64,000 nt of DNA, from assembly GCA_947488615.1 (NCBI GenBank), contig CANKZU010000017.1, positions 1-64,000 on the forward strand, in the 5' to 3' direction. The position numbers and the translations under genes were made by a program. Within the stretch, counting starts at the first letter, position 1. Each line of letters opens with the position of its first letter. Under the pieces are notes generated by a model. The model had not been told where the DNA came from and ran no database searches. It worked only from the letters and a program-made list of their open reading frames with translations. The DNA comes from an uncultured Aurantimonas sp. (lineage in GTDB: Bacteria > Pseudomonadota > Alphaproteobacteria > Rhizobiales > Rhizobiaceae). Positions 29,174-38,327 of the stretch are shown here, piece after piece.

Positions 29174-29571
29174 CACTGCTGATGATCGACACCGACACCA
29201 GCAGCTATGCTATCGGTCGGAGCGGGGCGCGGCTGGCCGACAGATACAGGGCTCACGCCCACGAGATCGTCATTTCCGCCATCACGCGCTTCGAACTTCT
29301 CCGCGGGTTAGCCCGCAAGCCGGGCGCTAGGAATTTGGCCACAAAGGTACATGCCTATCTGGAGCGCATCACAATCCTGCCTTTCGACGAGGCCGCGATC
29401 GTGCGCGCTGCGCAACTGGATGGCGAACTCTACCTCGCGGGAACGCCCATTGGCGCGCTGGACACTCTGATCGCCGGACATGCTCTGTCCATCAACGCGA
29501 CGGTAGTGACCAACAACACACGTCATTTCGGCAGGGTCGAGGGACTGACGGTCGAAAACTGGATCGACTAG
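29170..29571 (+). CDS. vapC: VapC toxin, PIN-domain ribonuclease
   Basis: 133 aa PIN nuclease, probably acting on tRNA. Acidic residues are in LLMIDTDTSS (N-terminal Asp), ITRFELLRG (Glu) and GTPIGALDTLIAGHAL (Asp), and the C-terminal VTNNTRHF matches the family. The TTG at 29170 overlaps the antitoxin TGA; the ATG at 29182 is an alternative. Located 100 bp upstream of glpR. Confidence 0.88.
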   Translation: MTLLMIDTDTSSYAIGRSGARLADRYRAHAHEIVISAITRFELLRGLARKPGARNLATKVHAYLERITILPFDEAAIVRAAQLDGELYLAGTPIGALDTLIAGHALSINATVVTNNTRHFGRVEGLTVENWID

Positions 29572-29610
29572 GCGGATCGGCAGCCGCGGACTGGGACTGG
29601 CAACAGCCTC

Positions 29611-29639
29611 TTTCGTTTCTTGCGTTTAAGTTTCGTTTT
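29611..29639 (+). promoter_or_regulatory. TTTCGTTT repeats in front of glpR, probable GlpR operator
   Basis: TTTCGTTT (29611-29618), TTGCGTTT (29620-29627) and TTTCGTTT (29631-29638) are direct repeats whose CG steps lie 9 and 11 bp apart, so on one face of the helix. They end 36 bp before the glpR ATG. The same motif recurs upstream of glpD. DeoR-family repressors such as GlpR bind short T/C-rich half-sites, so autoregulation is likely. Confidence 0.6.
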
Positions 29640-29674
29640 TCCCATGATCCCTTCCGTCTTGGGAGGTATCCACC

Positions 29675-30466
29675 ATGCTGTCCGATCGCCAAATGCAGAT
29701 TCTCGAGGGCGCCAAGCGCTCGGGCCGCGTCTCCGTCGACGAACTGGCGGCGCGCTACGACGTTTCCGTGCAGACCATCCGCAAGGATCTGAACGAACTT
29801 TGCGATCAGCGGCTATTGTCCCGCGTGCATGGCGGCGCCGTGCTCTCCTCAGGCGTGGAGAATGTCGGCTATGACGCGCGGCGGACGATCGCGGCCGAGG
29901 AGAAGGCAGCGATCGGCAAGGCTGTCGCCGATCTCATTCCCGACCGGGCCTCGCTGTTCATCAATATCGGCACCACCACAGAAGCCGTCGCCCACGCCCT
30001 CCTTCGCCACGCCGAACTGATGGTGATCACCAACAACATCAACGTCGCCACGGCCATGCGGCCCTATCCGGAGATGGAGGTGGTGATCGCCGGCGGCGTC
30101 GTGCGCCGTTCCGACGGCGGCATCGTCGGCGAGGCAGCGGTCGATTTCATCCGCCAGTTCCGGGTCGATTTCGCGGTGATCGGCGTTTCGGCGATCGATG
30201 CCGACGGGTCGCTTCTCGACTTCGATTATCGCGAAGTGCGCGTTGCCCAGGCGATCATCTCCAACGCCCGCCATGTGATTCTGGCATCCGATTCGTCGAA
30301 GTTCGAGCGCAGCGCGCCGGTGCGGATCGGCCACCTCGACCAGATGAACACCTTCGTCACCGACGTCGCTCCGGCAACCATCCAGCGCATCTGCCGCGAC
30401 AACGAAGTCCGCTTGGTCGAGACGTCGCCGACCGTCGGTGATCGAAACAGGCCGTCGCTTCGTTAA
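29675..30466 (+). CDS. glpR: DeoR-family glycerol-3-phosphate repressor
   Basis: 263 aa. N-terminal winged helix with the DeoR signature (RVSVDELAARYDVSVQTIRKD, LLSRVHGGAV). The effector domain has the sugar-phosphate-isomerase-like INIGTTTEAVAHAL and ASDSSKFER. Start follows GGGAGG. It is first in the glycerol block, directly before glpD, so glycerol 3-phosphate is the expected inducer. TTCG repeat arrays lie on both sides of the gene. Confidence 0.92.
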   Translation: MLSDRQMQILEGAKRSGRVSVDELAARYDVSVQTIRKDLNELCDQRLLSRVHGGAVLSSGVENVGYDARRTIAAEEKAAIGKAVADLIPDRASLFINIGTTTEAVAHALLRHAELMVITNNINVATAMRPYPEMEVVIAGGVVRRSDGGIVGEAAVDFIRQFRVDFAVIGVSAIDADGSLLDFDYREVRVAQAIISNARHVILASDSSKFERSAPVRIGHLDQMNTFVTDVAPATIQRICRDNEVRLVETSPTVGDRNRPSLR

Positions 30467-30498
30467 TTTTCGTTTGACCTTCGATTTAGTTTCGTAAT
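30459..30498 (+). promoter_or_regulatory. Four phased TTCG repeats in front of glpD, probable GlpR operator
   Basis: TTCGTTAA (30459), TTCGTTTG (30469), TTCGATTT (30480) and TTCGTAAT (30491) start 10, 11 and 11 bp apart. The array begins over the last codons of glpR and ends about 60 bp before the glpD start. Its match to the array before glpR points to one regulator for both. Confidence 0.62.
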
Positions 30499-30560
30499 AA
30501 CCTTCTCGATGTTCGCAATCGCAACTTAAATGCTGCAGCGCGAAGCCTGGGGAGGCTCTT

Positions 30561-32060
30561 CTGGATTACGACGTCTTCATCATTGGTGGTGGCATCAACG
30601 GCTGTGGAATCGCCCGTGACGCGGCGGGACGCGGCTATCGCGTCGGCCTAGCCGAGATGAATGATCTGGCTTCCGGCACCTCCTCCTGGTCGACCAAGTT
30701 GGTCCATGGTGGCCTGCGCTATCTCGAACACTATGAATTCAATCTGGTGCGTCACGCGCTGATGGAGCGCGAGGTGCTGTGGGGCATCGCGCCGCACATC
30801 ATCCGGCCGCTGCGGTTCATCCTGCCGCACCATGCCGGACTGCGGCCGGCATGGCTGCTGAGGCTCGGGCTGTTCCTCTATGACCATCTCGGCGGTCGCA
30901 AGAAGCTGAAGGCGACGACGACGGTCGATCTCGACGGCCCGATGGGCGCGCCGCTGAAGGATGAGTTCCACAAGGGTTTCGAATATTCCGACGCCCGGGT
31001 CGACGACGCCCGTCTCGTTGTCCTGAATGCCCGCGACGCCGCGGCGCGCGGCGCCGACATTATGGTGCGAACCAAGGTGCTCGAGGCCCGTCGCGAGGCC
31101 AGCCTGTGGCAGGTCACCCTACGCGATCAGGAAACCGGCCGGATCTTCACGGTCACGGCCCGCTTCCTCGTCAATGTTGGCGGCCCCTGGGTCGACGCGA
31201 TCATCCAGACCGCCATGGGGCAAAACGAGGCGCGCAACATCCGCCTGGTCCAGGGCTCGCACATCGTCACGCACAAGCTTTACGAGCACGACCGCGCCTA
31301 TATCTTCCAGAACGCCGACGGGCGGATCATCTTCACCATTCCCTATGAGGAAGACTTCACACTCGTCGGCACCACCGATCAGGATTTTGATGGCGATCCG
31401 GCCGACGCGGCGATCACCGAGGCGGAAACCCAGTATCTCCTCTCCGCTGCGAGCGAATATTTCAAACAGCCGGTGACCCCCGGCGACATCGTCTGGTCCT
31501 ACTCCGGCGTGCGCCCGCTTTTCGACGACGGCGCCTCCAAGGCGCAGGAAGCCACGCGCGACTACGTGCTGAAGGTCGAGGGCGACAAGGACGAGCCGGC
31601 GGTCCTCAACGGGTTCGGCGGCAAGATCACCACCTATCGGGTGCTATCCGAGGAGGTTCTGGAGAAGATCGAGCGGCGCCTGGGCGCCAAGGGATCGCGC
31701 TGGTCCGGCGACAAGCCGCTGCCCGGCGGCGACTTTCCGGTCGACGGCTTGGCCGCGCTGGAAGAGGAATTGCACCGCTCCGCTCCCCAATTGGACGCAC
31801 GCACCGTGCGGCGTCTGGCGCGCGGCTACGGCACCGACATCCGCAAGCTCATTCGGCCCGGCTGGCTGGGGCAGGATTTCGGTCATGGGCTCTATGAGGC
31901 CGAGGTCGATTGGCTCGTCCGCAACGAATGGGCGAGGACGGCGGAGGACATTCTCTGGCGCCGCACCAAGCTCGGGCTACGATTCGACAGGGATCAGCAA
32001 TCAAAGCTTGCCGAACACATGAAGAATCGAAAAGCTGACTGGAGCAAAGCGGCCGAATAG
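30561..32060 (+). CDS. glpD: Glycerol-3-phosphate dehydrogenase, probable CTG start
   Basis: FAD enzyme that oxidises glycerol 3-phosphate to dihydroxyacetone phosphate at the membrane. 499 aa, the normal length. The first in-frame ATG (30657) would remove the essential FAD motif FIIGGGINGCGIARDAA, which reads cleanly upstream. From the in-frame stop at 30498 to 30564 the only plausible initiator is CTG at 30561, 5 nt after GGGGAGG. Later landmarks are TSSWSTKLVHGGLRYLE, LVNVGGPWVD and NGFGGKITTYR. Either CTG is used or a base in the region is wrong. Confidence 0.9.
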   Translation: MDYDVFIIGGGINGCGIARDAAGRGYRVGLAEMNDLASGTSSWSTKLVHGGLRYLEHYEFNLVRHALMEREVLWGIAPHIIRPLRFILPHHAGLRPAWLLRLGLFLYDHLGGRKKLKATTTVDLDGPMGAPLKDEFHKGFEYSDARVDDARLVVLNARDAAARGADIMVRTKVLEARREASLWQVTLRDQETGRIFTVTARFLVNVGGPWVDAIIQTAMGQNEARNIRLVQGSHIVTHKLYEHDRAYIFQNADGRIIFTIPYEEDFTLVGTTDQDFDGDPADAAITEAETQYLLSAASEYFKQPVTPGDIVWSYSGVRPLFDDGASKAQEATRDYVLKVEGDKDEPAVLNGFGGKITTYRVLSEEVLEKIERRLGAKGSRWSGDKPLPGGDFPVDGLAALEEELHRSAPQLDARTVRRLARGYGTDIRKLIRPGWLGQDFGHGLYEAEVDWLVRNEWARTAEDILWRRTKLGLRFDRDQQSKLAEHMKNRKADWSKAAE

Positions 32061-32080
32061 CAGCCGCCTGGGAGGGCAAT

Positions 32081-33148
32081 TTGCTCGAATTGCAGAACGT
32101 CAGCCGCAGCGTCGGCGGCGAAAAACACATTATCGACGTTTCGCTGACCCTCGACCGGGGCTCGCTCAACGTGCTGCTCGGTCCAACGCTTGCCGGCAAG
32201 ACCAGCCTGATGCGCCTGATGGCGGGCCTCGATGCCCCCACTTCTGGCCGCATCCTGATGGACGGCAAGGACGTGACCGGCGTCGCCGTGCGCAAACGCA
32301 ACGTCGCCATGGTCTACCAGCAGTTCATCAATTACCCCTCGTTCACCGTCTACGAGAACATCGCCTCGCCGATGCGGATCGCTGGTCATTCGAAGGCCGA
32401 GATCGAGGCGGCGGTGCATAAGGCCGCCGAATTGATGAAGCTGACGCCGTTTCTCGACCGCACGCCGCTCAATCTCTCCGGCGGGCAGCAGCAGCGCACG
32501 GCGCTGGCCCGCGCGCTCGTCAAGAACGCCGAACTGGTTCTGCTCGACGAGCCGCTCGCCAATCTCGACTACAAGCTGCGCGAGGAATTGCGCGAGGAAC
32601 TGCCGCGAATTTTCGCCGAGACTGGTGCGATCTTCGTCTACGCGACGACCGAGCCGCATGAGGCGCTGCTCTTGGGCGGGCGCACCGCGACGATGTCGAA
32701 GGGCCGCGTGACCCAGTTCGGCGAAACCACCGAGATCTACCGTCAGCCGCACGACCTGCTGACGGCGCGAACTTTCTCCGATCCTCCGCTCAACGTCATG
32801 GATTTTACGAAAATCGGCACACGCTTCACCTCGCCGAACGGCGTCGCCTTCGATGCCGGACCCGCTTTTTCCGCCCTTCCGGACGGCGCCTATCGCGGCG
32901 GCATCCGGCCGCATCATCTGGCGTTCGAGACCGGCGAGGATGGCTTCGAGGCGCGAGTCGTCCTGACCGAGGTCACCGGCTCGGAAACCTTCGTCCACGC
33001 CGATGTCGGCGACAACAGCATCATCGCGCTCGTCCACGGAGTCCGCCGCATCGAACCCGGCGATCATATTCGCCTGTCCTTCGATCCGGCGAAAATCCTG
33101 ATCTTTGACGAACACGGCAATGCCACGTCCGCGCGACAAGCGGCTTGA
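32081..33148 (+). CDS. glpS: Glycerol ABC transporter ATPase GlpS
   Basis: 355 aa, one of two different ATPases of the rhizobial glycerol importer. TTG start behind GGGAGG. Walker A GPTLAGKTSL (about 35), Q-loop VYQQFINYPS, canonical signature LSGGQQQRTALARAL, Walker B LVLLDEPLANLD. The switch (H-loop) histidine is replaced: YATTEPHEAL stands where MalK-type proteins have YVTHDQxEAM. A regulatory TOBE-like domain fills the last 120 residues. Partner GlpT has the opposite defect. Confidence 0.9.
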   Translation: MLELQNVSRSVGGEKHIIDVSLTLDRGSLNVLLGPTLAGKTSLMRLMAGLDAPTSGRILMDGKDVTGVAVRKRNVAMVYQQFINYPSFTVYENIASPMRIAGHSKAEIEAAVHKAAELMKLTPFLDRTPLNLSGGQQQRTALARALVKNAELVLLDEPLANLDYKLREELREELPRIFAETGAIFVYATTEPHEALLLGGRTATMSKGRVTQFGETTEIYRQPHDLLTARTFSDPPLNVMDFTKIGTRFTSPNGVAFDAGPAFSALPDGAYRGGIRPHHLAFETGEDGFEARVVLTEVTGSETFVHADVGDNSIIALVHGVRRIEPGDHIRLSFDPAKILIFDEHGNATSARQAA

Positions 33149-33158
33149 GGAGACGTTC

Positions 33159-34235
33159 ATGGCTCGCATCCGTCTCGATCATATCCGCCACGCCTATTCG
33201 CGAGCGTTGGGCGATGCCGGCATCTACGCGCTCCGCGAGGTCGACCACGCCTTCGAGGATGGCGGCGCCTATGCGCTGCTGGGTCCGTCCGGCTGCGGCA
33301 AGACCACGCTGCTCAACATCATCTCCGGGCTGCTGACTCCCTCCGAGGGGAACGTCTACTTCGACGACCGCGACGTCACCGAACTGACCCCCGAGGCGCG
33401 CAACATCGCTCAGGTGTTCCAGTTTCCGGTCATCTACGACACCATGACGGTGCGCCAGAACCTCGCCTTCCCGTTGAAGAACCGCAAGGTGCCGGCCGCC
33501 GAGATCAAGACCCGCGTCGAGGACATGATCCGCCGCATCGGTCTGGAAGCGAAGGCCGACCGCAAGGCCCGCGGCCTGACCGCCGACGAGAAGCAGAAGA
33601 TCTCGCTCGGGCGCGGCCTGGTGCGCTCCGACGTCAACGCGATCTTGTTCGATGAACCGCTGACCGTCATCGATCCGCATATGAAGTGGCAGTTGCGCTC
33701 GGAATTGAAGCAGCTGCACCGCGAGTTCCAGATGACCATGGTCTACGTCACCCATGACCAGACCGAGGCGCTGACCTTCGCCGACAAGGTCGTCGTCATG
33801 TATGACGGCGAGGTCGTCCAGATCGGCACGCCGGAAGAGCTGTTCGAGCGGCCGAAACACACCTTCGTCGGCTATTTCATCGGCTCGCCCGGCATGAACG
33901 TCCTGCCCTGCCGGATGGAGGGCGGCGAGGCGGTCGTCTCCGACATCCGCATCGCCCTTCCCGGCAGCCCGATCGGGTTCCGTTCTGGCCAGAGGACCGA
34001 ACTCGGCATCAGGCCGGAATTCGTCGAGATCGTCGGCAGAAACGCCGGCATCCCCGTCACGGTCGAGAAGGTCGAGGATGTCGGCTCGGAGCGCATCGTC
34101 CGCGCGACACTGGCGGGCACGCGGCTGAGCGCCATCGTGCCGGAAGGCGCCAGCATTCCGGCGGACCCGGCCGTTCGCTTCGCGCCCGACGCGCTCAATC
34201 TTTACGCCGATTCCTGGCTGGTCGAGCGGGCATAG
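33159..34235 (+). CDS. glpT: Glycerol ABC transporter ATPase GlpT (importer type)
   Basis: 358 aa. The ATG at 33159 follows GAGGAGA. Walker A GPSGCGKTTLL, Q-loop VFQFPVIYDTMTV, Walker B AILFDEPLTVID and an intact switch histidine in YVTHDQTEAL. The signature motif is degenerate, LTADEKQKISLGRGL instead of LSGGQ. C-terminal TOBE-like domain. Not to be confused with the MFS antiporter also named GlpT in enteric bacteria. Confidence 0.9.
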   Translation: MARIRLDHIRHAYSRALGDAGIYALREVDHAFEDGGAYALLGPSGCGKTTLLNIISGLLTPSEGNVYFDDRDVTELTPEARNIAQVFQFPVIYDTMTVRQNLAFPLKNRKVPAAEIKTRVEDMIRRIGLEAKADRKARGLTADEKQKISLGRGLVRSDVNAILFDEPLTVIDPHMKWQLRSELKQLHREFQMTMVYVTHDQTEALTFADKVVVMYDGEVVQIGTPEELFERPKHTFVGYFIGSPGMNVLPCRMEGGEAVVSDIRIALPGSPIGFRSGQRTELGIRPEFVEIVGRNAGIPVTVEKVEDVGSERIVRATLAGTRLSAIVPEGASIPADPAVRFAPDALNLYADSWLVERA

Positions 34236-34246
34236 GGAGACAGATC

Positions 34247-35130
34247 ATGGATAAGACCTGGAACAACAAAGCCTGGTTCATGGTCCTGCCGGTGCTGCTG
34301 CTCGTCGCCTTCTCGGCGGTTGTCCCGCTGATGACGGTGGTCAATTATTCGGTGCAGGACACCTTCGGCAACAACCAGTTCTTCTGGGCCGGCACATCCT
34401 GGTTCCAGGACATCCTGACCTCGGCGAGATTCCACGACGCGCTGATCCGCAATCTGATGTTCTCGGGAATCATCCTGGCGATCGAAATCCCGCTCGGCAT
34501 TCTGGTGGCGCTATCCATGCCCAAGAAAGGCTTTTGGGTTTCGGTCTGCCTCGTCTTGATGGCTCTGCCGCTGCTGATCCCCTGGAATGTCGTCGGCACC
34601 ATCTGGCAGGTTTTCGGCCGCACCGACATCGGGCTGCTCGGCTATTCCGTCGCCGCCCTCGGAATCGACTATAATTACGTCCGCGATCCGTTCGACGCCT
34701 GGGTCACGGTCATCATCATGGACGTCTGGCACTGGACCAGCCTTGTGGTGCTGCTGTGCTACGCCGGCCTCGTCTCGATCCCCGACGCCTATTATCAGGC
34801 TGCCAAGATCGACGGTGCGTCGCGCTGGGCCGTGTTCCGCTTCATCCAGCTGCCGAAGATGGGCCGGGTATTGCTCATCGCCGTGCTCCTACGCTTCATG
34901 GACAGTTTCATGATCTACACCGAGCCCTTCGTCGTCACCGGCGGTGGTCCGGGCAACTCGACCACCTTCCTGTCGATCGACCTCGTCAAGCTCGCGATCG
35001 GCCAGTTCAACCTCGGCGAGGCGGCCGCCATGTCGCTCGTCTACTTCCTGATCATCCTCGCGCTCTCCTGGGTCTTCTACACCGTGATGACCAACGCCGG
35101 AGCCGACAAGCCGCTGACGGGAGTTTCGGA

Positions 35131-35134
<4 letters not shown>
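34247..35134 (+). CDS. glpP: Glycerol ABC transporter permease GlpP
   Basis: 295 aa, six membrane segments of the MalF/UgpA group. The ATPase-contact loop is YYQAAKIDGASRWAVFRFIQLPKM (EAA-type). VTGGGPGNSTTFLSID is the usual late motif. Its stop overlaps the next permease start by ATGA. Confidence 0.92.
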
Positions 35135-36035
<901 letters not shown>

Positions 36036-36036
<1 letters not shown>

Positions 36037-36317
36037 TGGATTTCTCATGGATGGCCTGGACCTGGCCGACCGCGACTTTCTTTCTGGTGATCTTCGCCAT
36101 GATCGCCGGCATGGGCGTCTGGGAATATGCCTCGCCCGGCGGCAGTCCCCGCGTCGGCATCCTGCGCTTCGAAACGACACGCGGCGACCGCCTGTTCGTT
36201 TCGCTGCTCGGCTCGGCCTTCATCTGCCTTGGCTGGCTCTGGGCCACGGATCTTTCGCTCTGGTACGCGCTGGTCGTTTGCGCCGTTTTCTTCATCCTCG
36301 TCTTCCGCCTCGTCTAA
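36036..36317 (+). CDS. Small membrane protein of the glycerol transporter operon (DUF2160-like)
   Basis: 93 aa with three hydrophobic segments (FFLVIFAMIAGMGVWEY, LFVSLLGSAFICLGWLWA, ALVVCAVFFILVFRLV) and a short polar loop GILRFETTRGDRLFVS. The ATG at 36036 overlaps the glpQ stop by one base. I recall small DUF2160 proteins at this position in rhizobial glycerol operons. A role in assembly or stability of the permease is inferred from the fixed position. Confidence 0.82.
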
Positions 36318-36407
36318 CGAGGCGGAATCCGGCCACGCCGCGTCCCACCGGTCGACGCGGGTTCGCCATACCAAAAGACCGGCACCTGTTTCGGGAGGAT
36401 TATCGAT

Positions 36408-38240
36408 ATGAAACACCATTTGATGCGCTCGGCGGCTGTGCTCGCCATCGCGCTGGCCACTGGCCCGGCCTTCGCCGACATGGAAGCGGCCAAGCAATTC
36501 CTCGACGCCGAAATCGGCGACCTGTCGACACTGTCGCGCGAAGACCAGGAAAAGGAACTGCAGTGGTTCGTGGACGCCGCTCAGCCCTTCCAGGGCATGG
36601 ACATCAAGGTCGTCTCCGAGACGATCACCACGCACGAGTATGAATCGAAGGTCCTGGCGCCGGCCTTCACCGCGATCACCGGCATCCAGGTAACCCACGA
36701 CCTGATCGGCGAGGGCGACGTCGTCGAGAAACTGCAGACGCAGATGCAGTCCGGCGAGAACATCTACGACGCCTATATCAACGACAGCGATCTGATCGGC
36801 ACCCACTGGCGCTATCAGCAGGCCCGCAGCCTGACCGACTGGATGGACGGCGAAGGCAAGGACGTCACGAATCCGGGCCTCGACCTCGACGATTTCATCG
36901 GTAAGTCGTTCACCACCGCGCCGGACGGCAAGCTCTACCAGCTCCCCGACCAGCAGTTCGCCAACCTCTATTGGTTCCGCTACGACTGGTTCAACGACGA
37001 GAAGAACAAGGCCGACTTCAAGGAGAAGTATGGCTACGAGCTCGGCGTGCCGGTCAACTGGTCGGCCTATGAGGACATCGCCGAGTTCTTCACCGGCCGC
37101 GAGGTCGACGGCCAGAAGGTCTATGGCCACATGGACTACGGCAAGAAGGACCCCTCGCTCGGCTGGCGCTTCACCGACGCTTGGCTGTCGATGGCCGGCA
37201 ATGGCGACAAGGGCATTCCGAACGGCAATCCCGTCGACGAATGGGGCATCCGCGTCAACGAGCAGAGCCAGCCGACCGGTTCCTGCGTCGCCCGCGGCGG
37301 CGACACCAACGGCCCGGCGGCCGTCTATGCCATCGAGAAATACCTCGAGTGGCTGAAGGCCTACGCGCCGCCGGAAGCCCAGGGCATGACCTTCTCCGAA
37401 TCCGGACCGGTGCCGGCGCAGGGGCAGATTGCCCAGCAGATCTTCTGGTACACCGCCTTTACCGCCGACATGGTCAAGGACGGCCTTCCTGTCGTCGACG
37501 AGGAAGGCAATCCGAAATGGCGCATGGCCCCCTCGCCGCACGGCGTCTATTGGGTCGACGGCATGAAGCTCGGCTATCAGGACGCCGGTTCCTGGACGCT
37601 GATGAAGTCGACCCCGGTCGATCGCGCCAAGGCCGCATGGCTCTACGCCCAGTTCGTCACGTCCAAGACCGTCGATGTGAAGAAGAGCCACGAAGGTCTG
37701 ACCTTCATTCGCGAATCGACGATCCGCGACGAGAGCTTCACGGAACGGGCTCCGAAGCTCGGCGGCCTCGTCGAGTTCTATCGCTCGCCGGCCCGCGTGC
37801 AGTGGACTCCAACCGGCACCAACGTGCCGGACTATCCGAAGCTGGCGCAGCTCTGGTGGCAGGCGATTGGCGACGCATCCTCGGGTGCGAAAACCGCCCA
37901 GGAAGCGATGGATTCGCTCTGCGCCGAGCAGGAACAGATCCTGGAACGTCTCGAACGCGCCGGCATCCAGGGTGAGATTGGTCCGAAGCTCAACGAGGAG
38001 AAGGACATGGAAGCCTGGGTCGAGCAGGCCAAGGCCGATGGCACCCTCGCCCCGCAGGCCAAGAAGGAAAATGAAAAGGAACAGCCGCAGACCGTCTCCT
38101 ACGACGAACTGGTCAAGAGCTGGGCCGACGCAAATGCTTCCGGCGGCGACGCGCCCGCGGCGGAACCGGCCAGCGCGCCGGCCGACGCGGCGATGGAAAA
38201 ACCCGCTGATGCGGACGCGGAGAAGCCGGCCGCCCAGTAA
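36408..38240 (+). CDS. glpV: Glycerol-binding periplasmic protein GlpV
   Basis: 610 aa. Signal peptide MKHHLMRSAAVLAIALATGPAFA, then a family 1-type binding fold (VLAPAFTAITGIQVTHDLIGEGDVV region, GKLYQLPDQQFANLYWFRYDWF, APSPHGVYWVDGMKLGYQDAGS). After residue about 545 the chain becomes Lys/Glu-rich and then an Ala/Pro/Asp tail (APAAEPASAPADAAMEKPAD and following). Part of the tail DNA is identical to that of livK. Preceded by GGGAGG and separated from glpK by an 11-bp hairpin. Confidence 0.92.
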   Translation: MKHHLMRSAAVLAIALATGPAFADMEAAKQFLDAEIGDLSTLSREDQEKELQWFVDAAQPFQGMDIKVVSETITTHEYESKVLAPAFTAITGIQVTHDLIGEGDVVEKLQTQMQSGENIYDAYINDSDLIGTHWRYQQARSLTDWMDGEGKDVTNPGLDLDDFIGKSFTTAPDGKLYQLPDQQFANLYWFRYDWFNDEKNKADFKEKYGYELGVPVNWSAYEDIAEFFTGREVDGQKVYGHMDYGKKDPSLGWRFTDAWLSMAGNGDKGIPNGNPVDEWGIRVNEQSQPTGSCVARGGDTNGPAAVYAIEKYLEWLKAYAPPEAQGMTFSESGPVPAQGQIAQQIFWYTAFTADMVKDGLPVVDEEGNPKWRMAPSPHGVYWVDGMKLGYQDAGSWTLMKSTPVDRAKAAWLYAQFVTSKTVDVKKSHEGLTFIRESTIRDESFTERAPKLGGLVEFYRSPARVQWTPTGTNVPDYPKLAQLWWQAIGDASSGAKTAQEAMDSLCAEQEQILERLERAGIQGEIGPKLNEEKDMEAWVEQAKADGTLAPQAKKENEKEQPQTVSYDELVKSWADANASGGDAPAAEPASAPADAAMEKPADADAEKPAAQ

Positions 38241-38261
38241 CCGGCCAATCCGCAACGACAA

Positions 38262-38288
38262 GGAAAGCCGGGCTCGTCCCGGCTTTCC
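38262..38288 (+). terminator. Hairpin between glpV and glpK
   Basis: GGAAAGCCGGG (38262-38272) and CCCGGCTTTCC (38278-38288) form a perfect 11-bp stem with a 5-nt loop, 21 nt after the glpV stop. No T run follows, so it is more likely a partial terminator or a 3' stabiliser that raises glpV over glpK. Confidence 0.6.
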
Positions 38289-38327
38289 GCTATTCGAAAA
38301 TGATGGGACGCCTCAGGAGGAGACAAA

